In this document: in pieces, positions 1 to 5,430 of the stretch | Numbering within the stretch: position 1 is the stretch's first letter | Layout: every line of letters starts with the position of its first letter | NCBI GenBank assembly: GCA_964634675.1 | Contig: CAZWLH010000075.1 | Span: 1-7,494, forward strand | Direction of reading: 5' to 3' | From: UMGS172 sp964634675 | Lineage (GTDB): Bacteria > Bacillota > Clostridia > Oscillospirales > Acutalibacteraceae | Length of the DNA stretch: 7,494 nucleotides | Notes under the pieces: model-generated | Database searches by the model: none | What the model was told of the DNA's origin: nothing | What the model saw: only the letters and a program-made list of their open reading frames with translations | Made by a program: the position numbers and the translations under genes

Positions 1-77
1 GCCGAAAAAGCCCAGAAATACGGCATTTTTCAGCGGAATATGTGTGTTCAATTGGCGGTGCAAAGCGTTTCACAAAC
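1..77. other. Non-ComM sequence at the left edge, beyond the comM break
   Basis: The comM frame running in from the right matches its family up to residue 302 (codon at 78-80) and then loses all similarity. None of the three leftward frames across these 77 bases gives the expected Asp-Glu-Leu-Pro-Glu-Phe continuation of Walker B, so a simple one- or two-base frameshift does not explain it. No gene can be recognised: one rightward frame is open from the edge to a TAA at 81-83, and other frames are too short to judge. It may be the end of an inserted element, a rearrangement junction or an assembly chimera. Confidence 0.5.
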
Positions 78-983
78 AAATAAGACACCGTTGTGTGCAA
101 GCGATATCTCACCCGGACGGGGAACCATTCCGCCGCCCGAAAGGCCTGCCGCCGAGACGGTGTGGTGCGGTGAGCGGAACGGCCTTGTGACTATCAGCGG
201 AGTGTCGGCCGGCAGAGAGCCTGCGACCGAATGGATCTTGGTGGTTTCGATCGATTCTTCGAAGGTCATCGAAGGCAGTATCGACGGAAGCCGCTTGGCC
301 AGCATACTTTTGCCCGAGCCGGGAGGGCCTATGAGCAGGCAGTTGTGTCCGCCTGCGGCGGCGACCTCCAAGGCACGCTTTGCGGCCGCCTGTCCTCTTA
401 CGTCCGAAAAGTCGGGGCAGAAAAGCATTTTGCCGGTAATGTCGGGCATTGCCGCCGGGGTTATCCTGCTTTCTCCTCTGAGGTGAGAAACAAGCTCCCG
501 AACGTTTTTCACGGGATAAATTTCAATCCCGTCGACCACCGAGGCCTCAAAGGCATCCTGCGACGGCACAAAAAATTTCTTAATACCGCGCTTTTTGGCT
601 TCAATTGCCATCGAAAGCATACCCGTTATATGACGAAGCTCACCGTCGAGCGAAAGCTCGCCGATGAACGCACATTCCGAAAGATCGCACTCGGCCGAAA
701 GCTGACCCGAGGCGCTGAGTATCGACAAAAGCGACGGCAGGTCATACATCGAGCCGGCCTTTTTTATGTCGGCAGGTGCAAGGTTTACGGTTATTTTGGT
801 TTTCGGGAAAGAAAATCCGCTGTTTTTGAGTGCCGAGCGGACGCGGTCTCGCGATTCCTTGACGGCGGTGTCGGGAAGTCCGACGATGTCAAAGGCCGGA
901 AAGCTGTTGGAAATATCGGCTTCGACCTCGACCATATAGGCATCTATGCCGAAAATGCCGGTGCTGTGAAGTCTTGTGAACAA
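48..983 (-). CDS. comM: YifB/ComM family AAA+ ATPase (Mg-chelatase-like), 3'-truncated or disrupted
   Basis: 311-residue frame; full-length family members are about 500 residues. ComM (YifB) is a hexameric AAA+ DNA helicase that promotes branch migration during natural transformation; in clostridia the role is less well tested. Seen: the N-terminal ChlI-like domain (about residues 5-165, starting MFTRLHSTGIFGIDAYMVEV and including FDIVGLPDTAVKESRDRVR and ITVNLAPADIKKAG), the linker with DVRGQAAAKRALEVAAAGGH (195-213), Walker A GPPGSGKS (219-226), and the family signatures RPFRSPHHT (267-275) and PRPGEISLAHNGVLF (288-302). Walker B should then read LDELPEF but reads V-C-E-T-L-C-T-A-N-stop. Walker B acid residues, sensors, arginine finger and the Mg-chelatase C-terminal domain are all absent, so this product should not hydrolyse ATP. 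The start is TTG at 983, chosen because GGAGGGG (989-995) lies 5 nt upstream and the N-terminus fits the family. It follows htrA on the same strand, 84 bp downstream, with a hairpin between them. Identification is firm; the cause of the break is not. Confidence 0.9.
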   Translation of the reverse strand: MFTRLHSTGIFGIDAYMVEVEADISNSFPAFDIVGLPDTAVKESRDRVRSALKNSGFSFPKTKITVNLAPADIKKAGSMYDLPSLLSILSASGQLSAECDLSECAFIGELSLDGELRHITGMLSMAIEAKKRGIKKFFVPSQDAFEASVVDGIEIYPVKNVRELVSHLRGESRITPAAMPDITGKMLFCPDFSDVRGQAAAKRALEVAAAGGHNCLLIGPPGSGKSMLAKRLPSILPSMTFEESIETTKIHSVAGSLPADTPLIVTRPFRSPHHTVSAAGLSGGGMVPRPGEISLAHNGVLFVCETLCTAN

Positions 984-988
984 ACTAT

Positions 989-995
989 CCCCTCC
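989..995 (-). promoter_or_regulatory. Ribosome binding site fixing the comM TTG start
   Basis: Read leftward, GGAGGGG lies five bases before a TTG codon at 981-983. It is a near-perfect Shine-Dalgarno sequence, and the protein starting there has the family's usual N-terminus, so the TTG is preferred over the internal ATG at residue 17. Confidence 0.75.
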
Positions 996-996
996 G

Positions 997-1032
997 AAAA
1001 TACCCTGTGCCGTAACGCTTCGACACAGGGTA
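997..1032 (-). terminator. Probable weak intrinsic terminator between htrA and comM
   Basis: A perfect 9-bp inverted repeat, TACCCTGTG (1001-1009) and CACAGGGTA (1024-1032), encloses a 14-base loop. Read leftward it is followed by only four T residues (1000-997) before CGG. It lies 36 bp past the htrA stop and its 3' side is close to the comM ribosome binding site. It probably ends or attenuates htrA transcripts; the short T-run suggests partial read-through into comM. Confidence 0.5.
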
Positions 1033-1067
1033 ATATTTAAAAGCTTGTTTTACGGCGCCGCATCATA

Positions 1068-2369
1068 TCAGCCGTGACTGTTGTTTGAACCGATCGTTAC
1101 GGTCGTTGTATAGTATCTGCCGTTGCGGTAGATACGTGCAGTGACCTTCGAGCCTGGTGTGCACTTGTCGAGAATGTCGATAAAATCGGTATATTCGGCA
1201 ATTTGAGTTTTGTTGAATTCGGTTATGATATCACCGGCACGCAGTCCAGCCGAGGCAGCAGGCGCTCCCGAAACGACACTCTTGACCGCTGCGCCTGCCG
1301 GAAGTCCGTACTGAGCCAAATACGCACTGCTGTATTTGTAAATTTCGATACCGATATAGGGTGAGGGATTATCCTTGTTTTCGATTATTTCCTTAACGAC
1401 CTGAATTGCGGTGTCGACCGGTATCGCAAAGCCCATTCCCTCAAAGCTTTCGTCAACGAGCTTGGAGGAATTTATGCCGATGAGCTGACCCTTTGAGTTG
1501 AGCAAAGCGCCGCCCGAGTTGCCGGGATTTATGGCGGCATCGGTTTGGATAAGATCCATTTCGCCGATAGAATCGATGGTTATCGTGCGGTTAAGGCCGC
1601 TGACAATGCCGTAAGAGACCGAGTTCAGAAACTCTATTCCGCCGGGACAGCCGATAGCTATCGCATACTGACCGACCTTGACCTCATCCGACTTGGCAAG
1701 CTCGATTGCGGGAAGTCCGGTTTTTTCTATTTTTATGACCGCCAAATCGGCCGAAACGTTATAGCCGATGACCTTTGCATCGATAGCGGTCTCGGGGTCG
1801 GAGTTGAGAAATACCTCGACCGACGAAGCGGACTGATTGGAAACAACATCCGAAATCACGTGGTAGTTGGTGATGATATAGCCGTCCTGAGTATAAATAA
1901 CGCCTGAGCCTTCACCCGTGCTTTCGGTTGAGCCGCCGAAAAAGCCTTCGACCGAAGCCTTTGTGCGGATACCGACAACACTGTCGGCCGCCTTGTCATA
2001 AACCGCCTCAACCACCGATTCGACATTGCCCTCTATTGAAATGACGGTCGAAACGGTTGTGCTGCCCGACGAATTATCGCTGACGGTATCGGATGCAGAG
2101 GAGGACGGAGACTCATTGCTTGAGGAGTCGCTGTCGATCGAAGAAAAAGCGATGCCGAGTGAGGTACCTGCACTCACGATCACCGACAGAGCGACACAGG
2201 CAATGACCGTTCCGAGCCCAAAGCTCTTTTTGGGCTTTTTGGGCGGAGTCGGTTCTCCCGATTCGGGGGAAGCGGACTGAGCGGAAGCGGTAAAGCCGCT
2301 GTTCGGAGTAAAGCTGTAAGGCTGTTCGCCGGAATTATTGTTTTGGTTGAAGGATTGATTATCATTCAT
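1068..2369 (-). CDS. htrA: HtrA/DegP-like membrane-anchored serine protease with PDZ domain
   Basis: S1C-family protease (433 aa from the chosen start) that degrades misfolded exported proteins at the outer face of the membrane. Domains: a cytoplasmic Asn/Gln/Ser/Pro-rich segment (1-40), a basic patch KKPKK (43-48 region), one transmembrane anchor (about 51-76), a Ser-rich linker (76-110), a trypsin-like domain (about 115-325) and one C-terminal PDZ domain (about 337-425). The catalytic triad is visible: His170 in ITNYHVIS, Asp208 in SADLAVIKI, and Ser285 in NPGNSGGAL. This is the usual layout of Gram-positive HtrA with a single PDZ domain. The start is ATG at 2369: TAAAGGAG sits 9 nt upstream. 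The frame extends to 2513, but that extension contains the promoter and would add 48 atypical residues. A vegetative promoter lies at 2439-2466, giving a leader of about 60 nt that holds a small inverted repeat. Cls lies 140 bp upstream and comM downstream. The exact orthologue (htrA, degP, degQ, yyxA) cannot be fixed from one window. Confidence 0.94.
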   Translation of the reverse strand: MNDNQSFNQNNNSGEQPYSFTPNSGFTASAQSASPESGEPTPPKKPKKSFGLGTVIACVALSVIVSAGTSLGIAFSSIDSDSSSNESPSSSASDTVSDNSSGSTTVSTVISIEGNVESVVEAVYDKAADSVVGIRTKASVEGFFGGSTESTGEGSGVIYTQDGYIITNYHVISDVVSNQSASSVEVFLNSDPETAIDAKVIGYNVSADLAVIKIEKTGLPAIELAKSDEVKVGQYAIAIGCPGGIEFLNSVSYGIVSGLNRTITIDSIGEMDLIQTDAAINPGNSGGALLNSKGQLIGINSSKLVDESFEGMGFAIPVDTAIQVVKEIIENKDNPSPYIGIEIYKYSSAYLAQYGLPAGAAVKSVVSGAPAASAGLRAGDIITEFNKTQIAEYTDFIDILDKCTPGSKVTARIYRNGRYYTTTVTIGSNNSHG

Positions 2370-2399
2370 AACAGAACGCTCCTTTATTAAGTACGTCTT

Positions 2400-2426
2400 A
2401 CGGTGACCGATCTTTGTCTTACCGTA
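2400..2426. repeat. Small inverted repeat with nested direct repeat in the htrA leader
   Basis: TACGGT (2400-2405) and ACCGTA (2421-2426) are exact inverted copies 15 bases apart. The same arms sit in two direct copies of GTCTTAC (2396-2402 and 2416-2422). They lie between the htrA promoter and its ribosome binding site, so they could be a regulator site or a weak RNA hairpin. Which regulator, if any, is unknown. Confidence 0.35.
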
Positions 2427-2438
2427 GTTTACGTGCCT

Positions 2439-2466
2439 ATTATAACGAAGAATTATTAAAATGCAA
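2439..2466 (-). promoter_or_regulatory. Promoter of htrA
   Basis: Read leftward: -35 TTGCAT (2461-2466), a 16-base spacer, and a perfect -10 TATAAT (2439-2444). Transcription should start near 2432, about 60 bases before the ATG. Two copies of TATGAA at a 7-base period (2469-2474 and 2476-2481) lie just upstream of the -35 and might be an AT-rich UP element or a regulator site. Confidence 0.7.
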
Positions 2467-2509
2467 AGTATGAAATATGAATATTCGGTGAATTTAGGAC
2501 GGAAGATGA

Positions 2510-4057
2510 TCACATAAACGGTGCGAAAAGGTTGAGCACCGCCTGCTTAAAGCGGAGCTTCAAGGGGCGCTTGGCCCATTCTTGCAGAATTATTTCCTCA
2601 CTCTGAGACTGCATTTGCAGAAAATGCTCCTTTATGGTCTTGACCGTGTCGATCGAGCACATCCAAACGCCGCATTCAAAGTGGAAATAAAAGCTTCGAT
2701 AGTCCATATTTATGGTTCCGCAGGTGGCGACCGAGTCATCAGACACAAAAAGCTTGGAATGAACGAAGCCCGGAGTGTATTCGAATATCCTTACGCCTGC
2801 CTCAAGCAGCTCCTGATAGTTGAACTGCGTTACGGGGTGGACATACCATTTATCACGTATCTTAGGGGTGATTATTCTTACGTCAACACCTGCCTTTGCG
2901 GCCGAGGTGAGCGCAGTTGTCATAGTATTGTCGAGTATGAGGTAGGGAGAAACGATGTAAACATAGTCCTTGGCGGTTCCCAATATCTGACGGTATATGC
3001 CCTCACCGGGATAGTGTGCCGTATCAAGAGGATTTTCCACATAGGGCTGAACATAGCCCTCGGCAGGGGGAAAGTTTTCGACAATGTATTTTGACGGATC
3101 GAGCGTTTCACGGCTCATACTGCTCCACATTTCGCAAAAGGCGACCGCAAAGCTGGTCGTTGCGGGTCCCTTCATTATGACGGCACAGTCCATCCAATAG
3201 CCGTGCGGACTTGTTTCGTTGATATATTCATCGGCAATGTTAAGACCGCCGGTCATCGAAACATAGCCGTCGATAACGCATATCTTGCGGTGATCGCGGT
3301 TGTTCAAAAACAGGTCGACCGAGGCGTGTATGCGGTTGAAGGCCATAACCTTGATGCCTTCGCTTCGAAGGTTTTTTATAAAATCACGGTTTTGCCTTGA
3401 GATCGAGCCGAAATCGTCGAAAATAATCCTGACCTCGACCCCTGAGGCGGCCTTGCGGCGGAGAATATTGTGTATCATATCCCACATTTTGCCTTTGGCC
3501 AATATGAAATACTCAATAAAAATATATTTTTCGGCGTTTTCAAGCTCTTCGAGCATACGAGGAAGAAATTTCTCGCCGGGAGAAAGATATTCCACCGTTG
3601 TGTCGGTGTAAACGGGATAGCCCGATTCGTGGTATAAAAACTGTGACTGACGCGCGTGGTAAATGTCCTCACCGTGCAAGCGCTCGGCGACCGAGCCGTC
3701 CTGAGTTAAAAAACGGTGGTTTAAAAGGCGCTGTTTTTTCATACGCTTACGCAAAATCGGCTTGACCTTGCCGTTGCCCCACATAAAGAAGAGCACGCCG
3801 CCGACGAGCGGCGCCACAAGGATAAAGATTATCCACATCAGCTTATAGCTCGGATTGTCACGCTTGTTGATTATTCCGAAAACAATGACGAGCGAAATAA
3901 TCCTTATAAAGCTGTATATTATAGAGGAAATGTTGGACATATAAAGCTCGACAACGACCCAAACCGCTATCTGCAAAAGAATAAGCAGTCCTGCGGTTAT
4001 TATACGTCCGGGTAACGCAATACCTCTTTTATGCTCTTTTTTCGCTTTGCTTGCCAA
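2510..4057 (-). CDS. cls: Cardiolipin synthase (two-HKD phospholipase D family)
   Basis: 515-residue membrane enzyme that joins two phosphatidylglycerol molecules to give cardiolipin and glycerol. Seen: a short basic N-terminus; hydrophobic segments at about 17-38, 43-63 and 73-93, the last with the family-type ending WGNGK after a PLDNc-like region; and two PLD catalytic HKD motifs. The first is HRKICVID (His256, Lys258, Asp263), followed by the typical GGLNIADEY. The second is HSKLFVSD (His433, Lys435, Asp440), followed by GTINMDYRSF. Length and order match bacterial ClsA-type synthases, so it should be active. The start is TTG at 4057: GAGGT (4066-4070) lies 8 nt upstream and there is no ATG before residue 40. 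It has its own strong promoter at 4153-4181 with a hairpin-rich leader of about 90 nt. htrA follows after 140 bp but has a separate promoter. A related PLD-type transferase is possible but less likely. Confidence 0.94.
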   Translation of the reverse strand: MASKAKKEHKRGIALPGRIITAGLLILLQIAVWVVVELYMSNISSIIYSFIRIISLVIVFGIINKRDNPSYKLMWIIFILVAPLVGGVLFFMWGNGKVKPILRKRMKKQRLLNHRFLTQDGSVAERLHGEDIYHARQSQFLYHESGYPVYTDTTVEYLSPGEKFLPRMLEELENAEKYIFIEYFILAKGKMWDMIHNILRRKAASGVEVRIIFDDFGSISRQNRDFIKNLRSEGIKVMAFNRIHASVDLFLNNRDHRKICVIDGYVSMTGGLNIADEYINETSPHGYWMDCAVIMKGPATTSFAVAFCEMWSSMSRETLDPSKYIVENFPPAEGYVQPYVENPLDTAHYPGEGIYRQILGTAKDYVYIVSPYLILDNTMTTALTSAAKAGVDVRIITPKIRDKWYVHPVTQFNYQELLEAGVRIFEYTPGFVHSKLFVSDDSVATCGTINMDYRSFYFHFECGVWMCSIDTVKTIKEHFLQMQSQSEEIILQEWAKRPLKLRFKQAVLNLFAPFM

Positions 4058-4065
4058 CTGCTGCT

Positions 4066-4070
4066 ACCTC
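4066..4070 (-). promoter_or_regulatory. Ribosome binding site fixing the cls TTG start
   Basis: Leftward GAGGT lies 8 nt before the TTG at 4055-4057. It supports a TTG start giving a basic N-terminus ahead of the first membrane segment. The next in-frame ATG, at residue 40, would remove that first segment. Confidence 0.65.
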
Positions 4071-4082
4071 GCTTTGAAATTC

Positions 4083-4099
4083 GCACACCGACCGTGTGC
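4083..4099 (-). repeat. Short hairpin in the cls leader
   Basis: GCACAC (4083-4088) and GTGTGC (4094-4099) are perfect inverted copies around a 5-base loop. It lies between the terminator-like hairpin and the cls ribosome binding site. No T-run follows it on the leftward strand, so it is not a terminator. It might be an RNA structure or operator. Confidence 0.4.
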
Positions 4100-4109
4100 C
4101 GCAGGTTAC

Positions 4110-4141
4110 AAAAAGCGCCGGTACGAAACAGCACCGGCGTT
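4110..4141 (-). terminator. Intrinsic terminator, lying inside the predicted cls leader
   Basis: A GC-rich stem is formed by CGCCGGT (4116-4122) and ACCGGCG (4133-4139), extendable by a G-T pair and an A-T pair, with a 10-base loop. Read leftward it is followed by five T residues (4114-4110). It is about 90 bp past the stop of the small unknown gene and probably ends that transcript. A T-rich stretch (TTGCTTCTTTT) on the other side means it could also work rightward. It begins only a few bases after the predicted cls transcription start, so it may also attenuate cls. Confidence 0.7.
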
Positions 4142-4152
4142 GCTTCTTTTAT

Positions 4153-4181
4153 ATTATATACCAAAGGTCTCGGATTTGCAA
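4153..4181 (-). promoter_or_regulatory. Promoter of cls
   Basis: Read leftward: -35 TTGCAA (4176-4181), a 17-base spacer, and -10 TATAAT (4153-4158). The predicted start of transcription is near 4146, right before the terminator-like hairpin at 4110-4141 and about 89 bases before the TTG start codon. Confidence 0.65.
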
Positions 4182-4232
4182 GAGGTTAGTCCGTAGTTGT
4201 AAGTATGCTTTACAATAAGTTCACAAAGCGGC

Positions 4233-4883
4233 TTACAAAAGCTCACAGGAAATGAGGTTATATCCGAATTCCGACCGAGGGCTTTTAACGAAGCGCGAAA
4301 CCGCATTGCGAACCGTGATATCGTCGCCGCAGGAGTAAAACGTAACGCGGCTGACAACCTCGGTATATCCGTCACATTCGGTTAACGATATGACCGAATG
4401 AAACTGCGACTCGACCTCGATGCAGGGGAGCGTGACATAGGCACCGAAACCGGCATCGGAATCGGCATCCTTGCCGTAAAAGCTCTTGATAAAGCCCTTG
4501 ATAAGAGCGGAGCTTACCGAAAGTCCGGAATCCGGAAGGTCATCGGCATAGTCGAAAAGCGTGACGGCGGTGGCAACGGTCATTTTGTCATAAGAAGCGA
4601 AGCTTTCACCGTAGCAATAATTTATGTCGAGCATATTTTCGAAAATTTTTTCCGGCGAAACGGTGTTTAAGGAAGTGTGCTGAAAATCGGCGTCGCTTTT
4701 GGGCGTGTGCTCGGCAGACGTGGTGATGCTTATCTCGGTTTCGTCGGCATCGGCTGCGACAGGAGTCACATAAAACGTCAAGCTGCTGTCGGCGGTCGAG
4801 TTTTCAAGTGACATATTAAAGGCGGTCAGAACGCATACGACCGAGACTGTGACCGAAAGTATTACGGGAATAAGCTTTTTCAT
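4233..4883 (-). CDS. Small exported or membrane-anchored protein of unknown function
   Basis: I do not recognise this 216-residue protein. It begins MKKLIPVILSVTVSVVCVLT, a basic start followed by a hydrophobic stretch (about 4-22) typical of an uncleaved signal anchor or signal peptide. Cys17 is in a poor context for a lipobox. A polar, Thr/Asp/Glu-rich, probably disordered segment follows (about 28-75). The compact C-terminal part (about 76-216) contains mixed hydrophobic segments and cysteines at 90, 154, 170, 185 and 213, which could form disulfides outside the cell. The start is ATG at 4883, with a modest GGTG 7 nt upstream and a perfect TATAAT at 4917-4922. It is divergent from glmS and sits upstream of cls on the same strand, with a terminator after it. 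An envelope location is likely; no function can be assigned. Confidence 0.7.
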   Translation of the reverse strand: MKKLIPVILSVTVSVVCVLTAFNMSLENSTADSSLTFYVTPVAADADETEISITTSAEHTPKSDADFQHTSLNTVSPEKIFENMLDINYCYGESFASYDKMTVATAVTLFDYADDLPDSGLSVSSALIKGFIKSFYGKDADSDAGFGAYVTLPCIEVESQFHSVISLTECDGYTEVVSRVTFYSCGDDITVRNAVSRFVKSPRSEFGYNLISCELL

Positions 4884-4916
4884 AATAACACCACACTATG
4901 TATCATCTTATGTTTA

Positions 4917-4922
4917 ATTATA
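4917..4922 (-). promoter_or_regulatory. -10 element of the small unknown gene
   Basis: A perfect leftward TATAAT lies 33 bases before the ATG at 4883, giving a leader of about 27 nt. The -35 at the normal distance (about 4940-4945, ACGCTT) is poor, so an activator or an alternative arrangement may be needed. Confidence 0.5.
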
Positions 4923-5064
4923 CACATCATCTTGCGAAAAAGCGTATCATACGGATTACAATTTAATAAAAAAACAGTTACAAAAATTACACAATTGTTA
5001 CTTTTTGTGCTATTGCAAATCCGAGCGAAATGTGTCTTGTAAAGCGGAAATTTTGTCGAAGGTG

Positions 5065-5093
5065 TTGACAAAACAGGTCGGTTCGAGTAAAAT
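5065..5093 (+). promoter_or_regulatory. Promoter of the glmS leader
   Basis: A consensus -35 TTGACA (5065-5070), a 17-base spacer, and -10 TAAAAT (5088-5093). Transcription should start near 5100, about 50 bases before the ribozyme cleavage site. The stretch between this promoter and the leftward -10 (about 4923-5064) holds only AT-rich sequence with an 8-base palindrome ACAATTGT (4991-4998) flanked by ACAAAAA and TTTTTGT (4980-4986, 5002-5008), a possible operator. Confidence 0.75.
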
Positions 5094-5151
5094 GCTTGTG
5101 ATAGGTAAGTGCCGTAAATATAATTGTCAGCCTGTCCGAATGTAAATTTGA

Positions 5152-5282
5152 AGCGCCGGAACCGCAAACGGCATAGCGGTTGACGAGGATGGAGAGTATC
5201 GAAATATTCGGCGGATGCTCCACGGCAGACATGTCGTCAGTCGGCATTTAAAAACCGCAAGTAATTGCGAAACAAAGATGCT
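5152..5282 (+). ncRNA. glmS ribozyme: glmS glucosamine-6-phosphate-activated self-cleaving ribozyme
   Basis: The conserved core is plain. GCGCC begins at 5153, so cleavage is expected between A5152 and G5153. P1 is formed by AACCGC (5160-5165) and GCGGTT (5176-5181). The diagnostic GTTGACGAGGATGG follows (5179-5192), then TATCGAAATATTCGGCGGATG (5197-5217, conserved cofactor and active-site region), with GGAG (5191-5194) pairing CTCC (5218-5221). The P3/P4 side shows AAACC at about 5252-5256 and GAAACAAAG at about 5269-5277, flanked by GCAT (5244-5247) and ATGC (5278-5281), with an apical CGCAA/TTGCG hairpin between. When glucosamine-6-phosphate is high, the RNA cleaves itself and the downstream message with a 5' hydroxyl is degraded (by RNase J in Bacillus), lowering GlmS. 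It sits in sense orientation 149 bases before the glmS ATG and all expected elements are present. The exact 3' boundary is approximate. Confidence 0.96.
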
Positions 5283-5400
5283 GTTGCTATGCCAAAATTT
5301 TATATTGTGCGGAACCGGAGCAAAAAAAGTCTATTTCAGGATAGGCTTATTCGTTGTTGCCGAAATTTAACGGCATCGGGAATATTTTGCTTTATTTTCG
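5283..5400 (+). other. glmS leader between ribozyme and terminal hairpin
   Basis: This 118-base AT-rich untranslated stretch holds one clear hairpin: AAGTCTAT (5327-5334) with ATAGGCTT (5341-5348), eight pairs including one G-U, 6-base loop, no T-run. A smaller inverted repeat is TGCCG (5358-5362) with CGGCA (5371-5375). ATGCC (5289-5293) could also pair over distance with GGCAT (5372-5376). I see no coding sequence here. Confidence 0.45.
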
Positions 5401-5430
5401 CACACCTTAAATTGAAAGGTGTGTTTTTTT
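5401..5430 (+). terminator. Terminator-like hairpin abutting the glmS start codon and covering its ribosome binding site
   Basis: CACACCTT (5401-5408) and AAGGTGTG (5416-5423) form a perfect 8-bp stem with a 7-base loop, followed at once by seven T residues (5424-5430) and then the glmS ATG at 5431. This has the form of an intrinsic terminator. The 3' arm includes AAAGGTG (5415-5421), the only plausible Shine-Dalgarno sequence for glmS, so the folded RNA would also hide the ribosome binding site. It could act on transcription, translation or both, in addition to the ribozyme upstream. Confidence 0.65.

Noticed and set aside
48..77. Simple frameshift sequencing error in comM
   Set aside because: I read all three leftward frames to the window edge and none resumes the conserved sequence after Walker B, so a single indel does not account for it.
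40..486. Rightward open frame of 148 codons opposite comM
   Set aside because: It lies antisense to the well-conserved comM frame, begins in the non-ComM tail and has no family resemblance. The frames at 231-1040, 1545-1907, 2582-3094 and 4398-4670 are rejected for the same reason.
2370..2513. Upstream start extending HtrA by 48 residues
   Set aside because: The extension contains the TATAAT and -35 of the promoter, while a strong TAAAGGAG site is correctly placed before the ATG at 2369.
5059..5065. AAGGTGT copy near the glmS promoter as an anti-terminator partner for the hairpin at 5401-5423
   Set aside because: It overlaps the -35 and lies upstream of the predicted transcription start, so it would not be in the RNA.
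4880..5247. Two overlapping leftward frames across the glmS leader
   Set aside because: They run antisense to the ribozyme and the glmS promoter, have low-complexity or unfamiliar products, and overlap the leftward -10 element. RNA structure explains the conservation here better.
5419..5430. GTG start giving GlmS four extra N-terminal residues
   Set aside because: GlmS needs its cysteine directly after the initiator Met for glutaminase activity. The GTG lies inside the hairpin stem with no ribosome binding site ahead of it.
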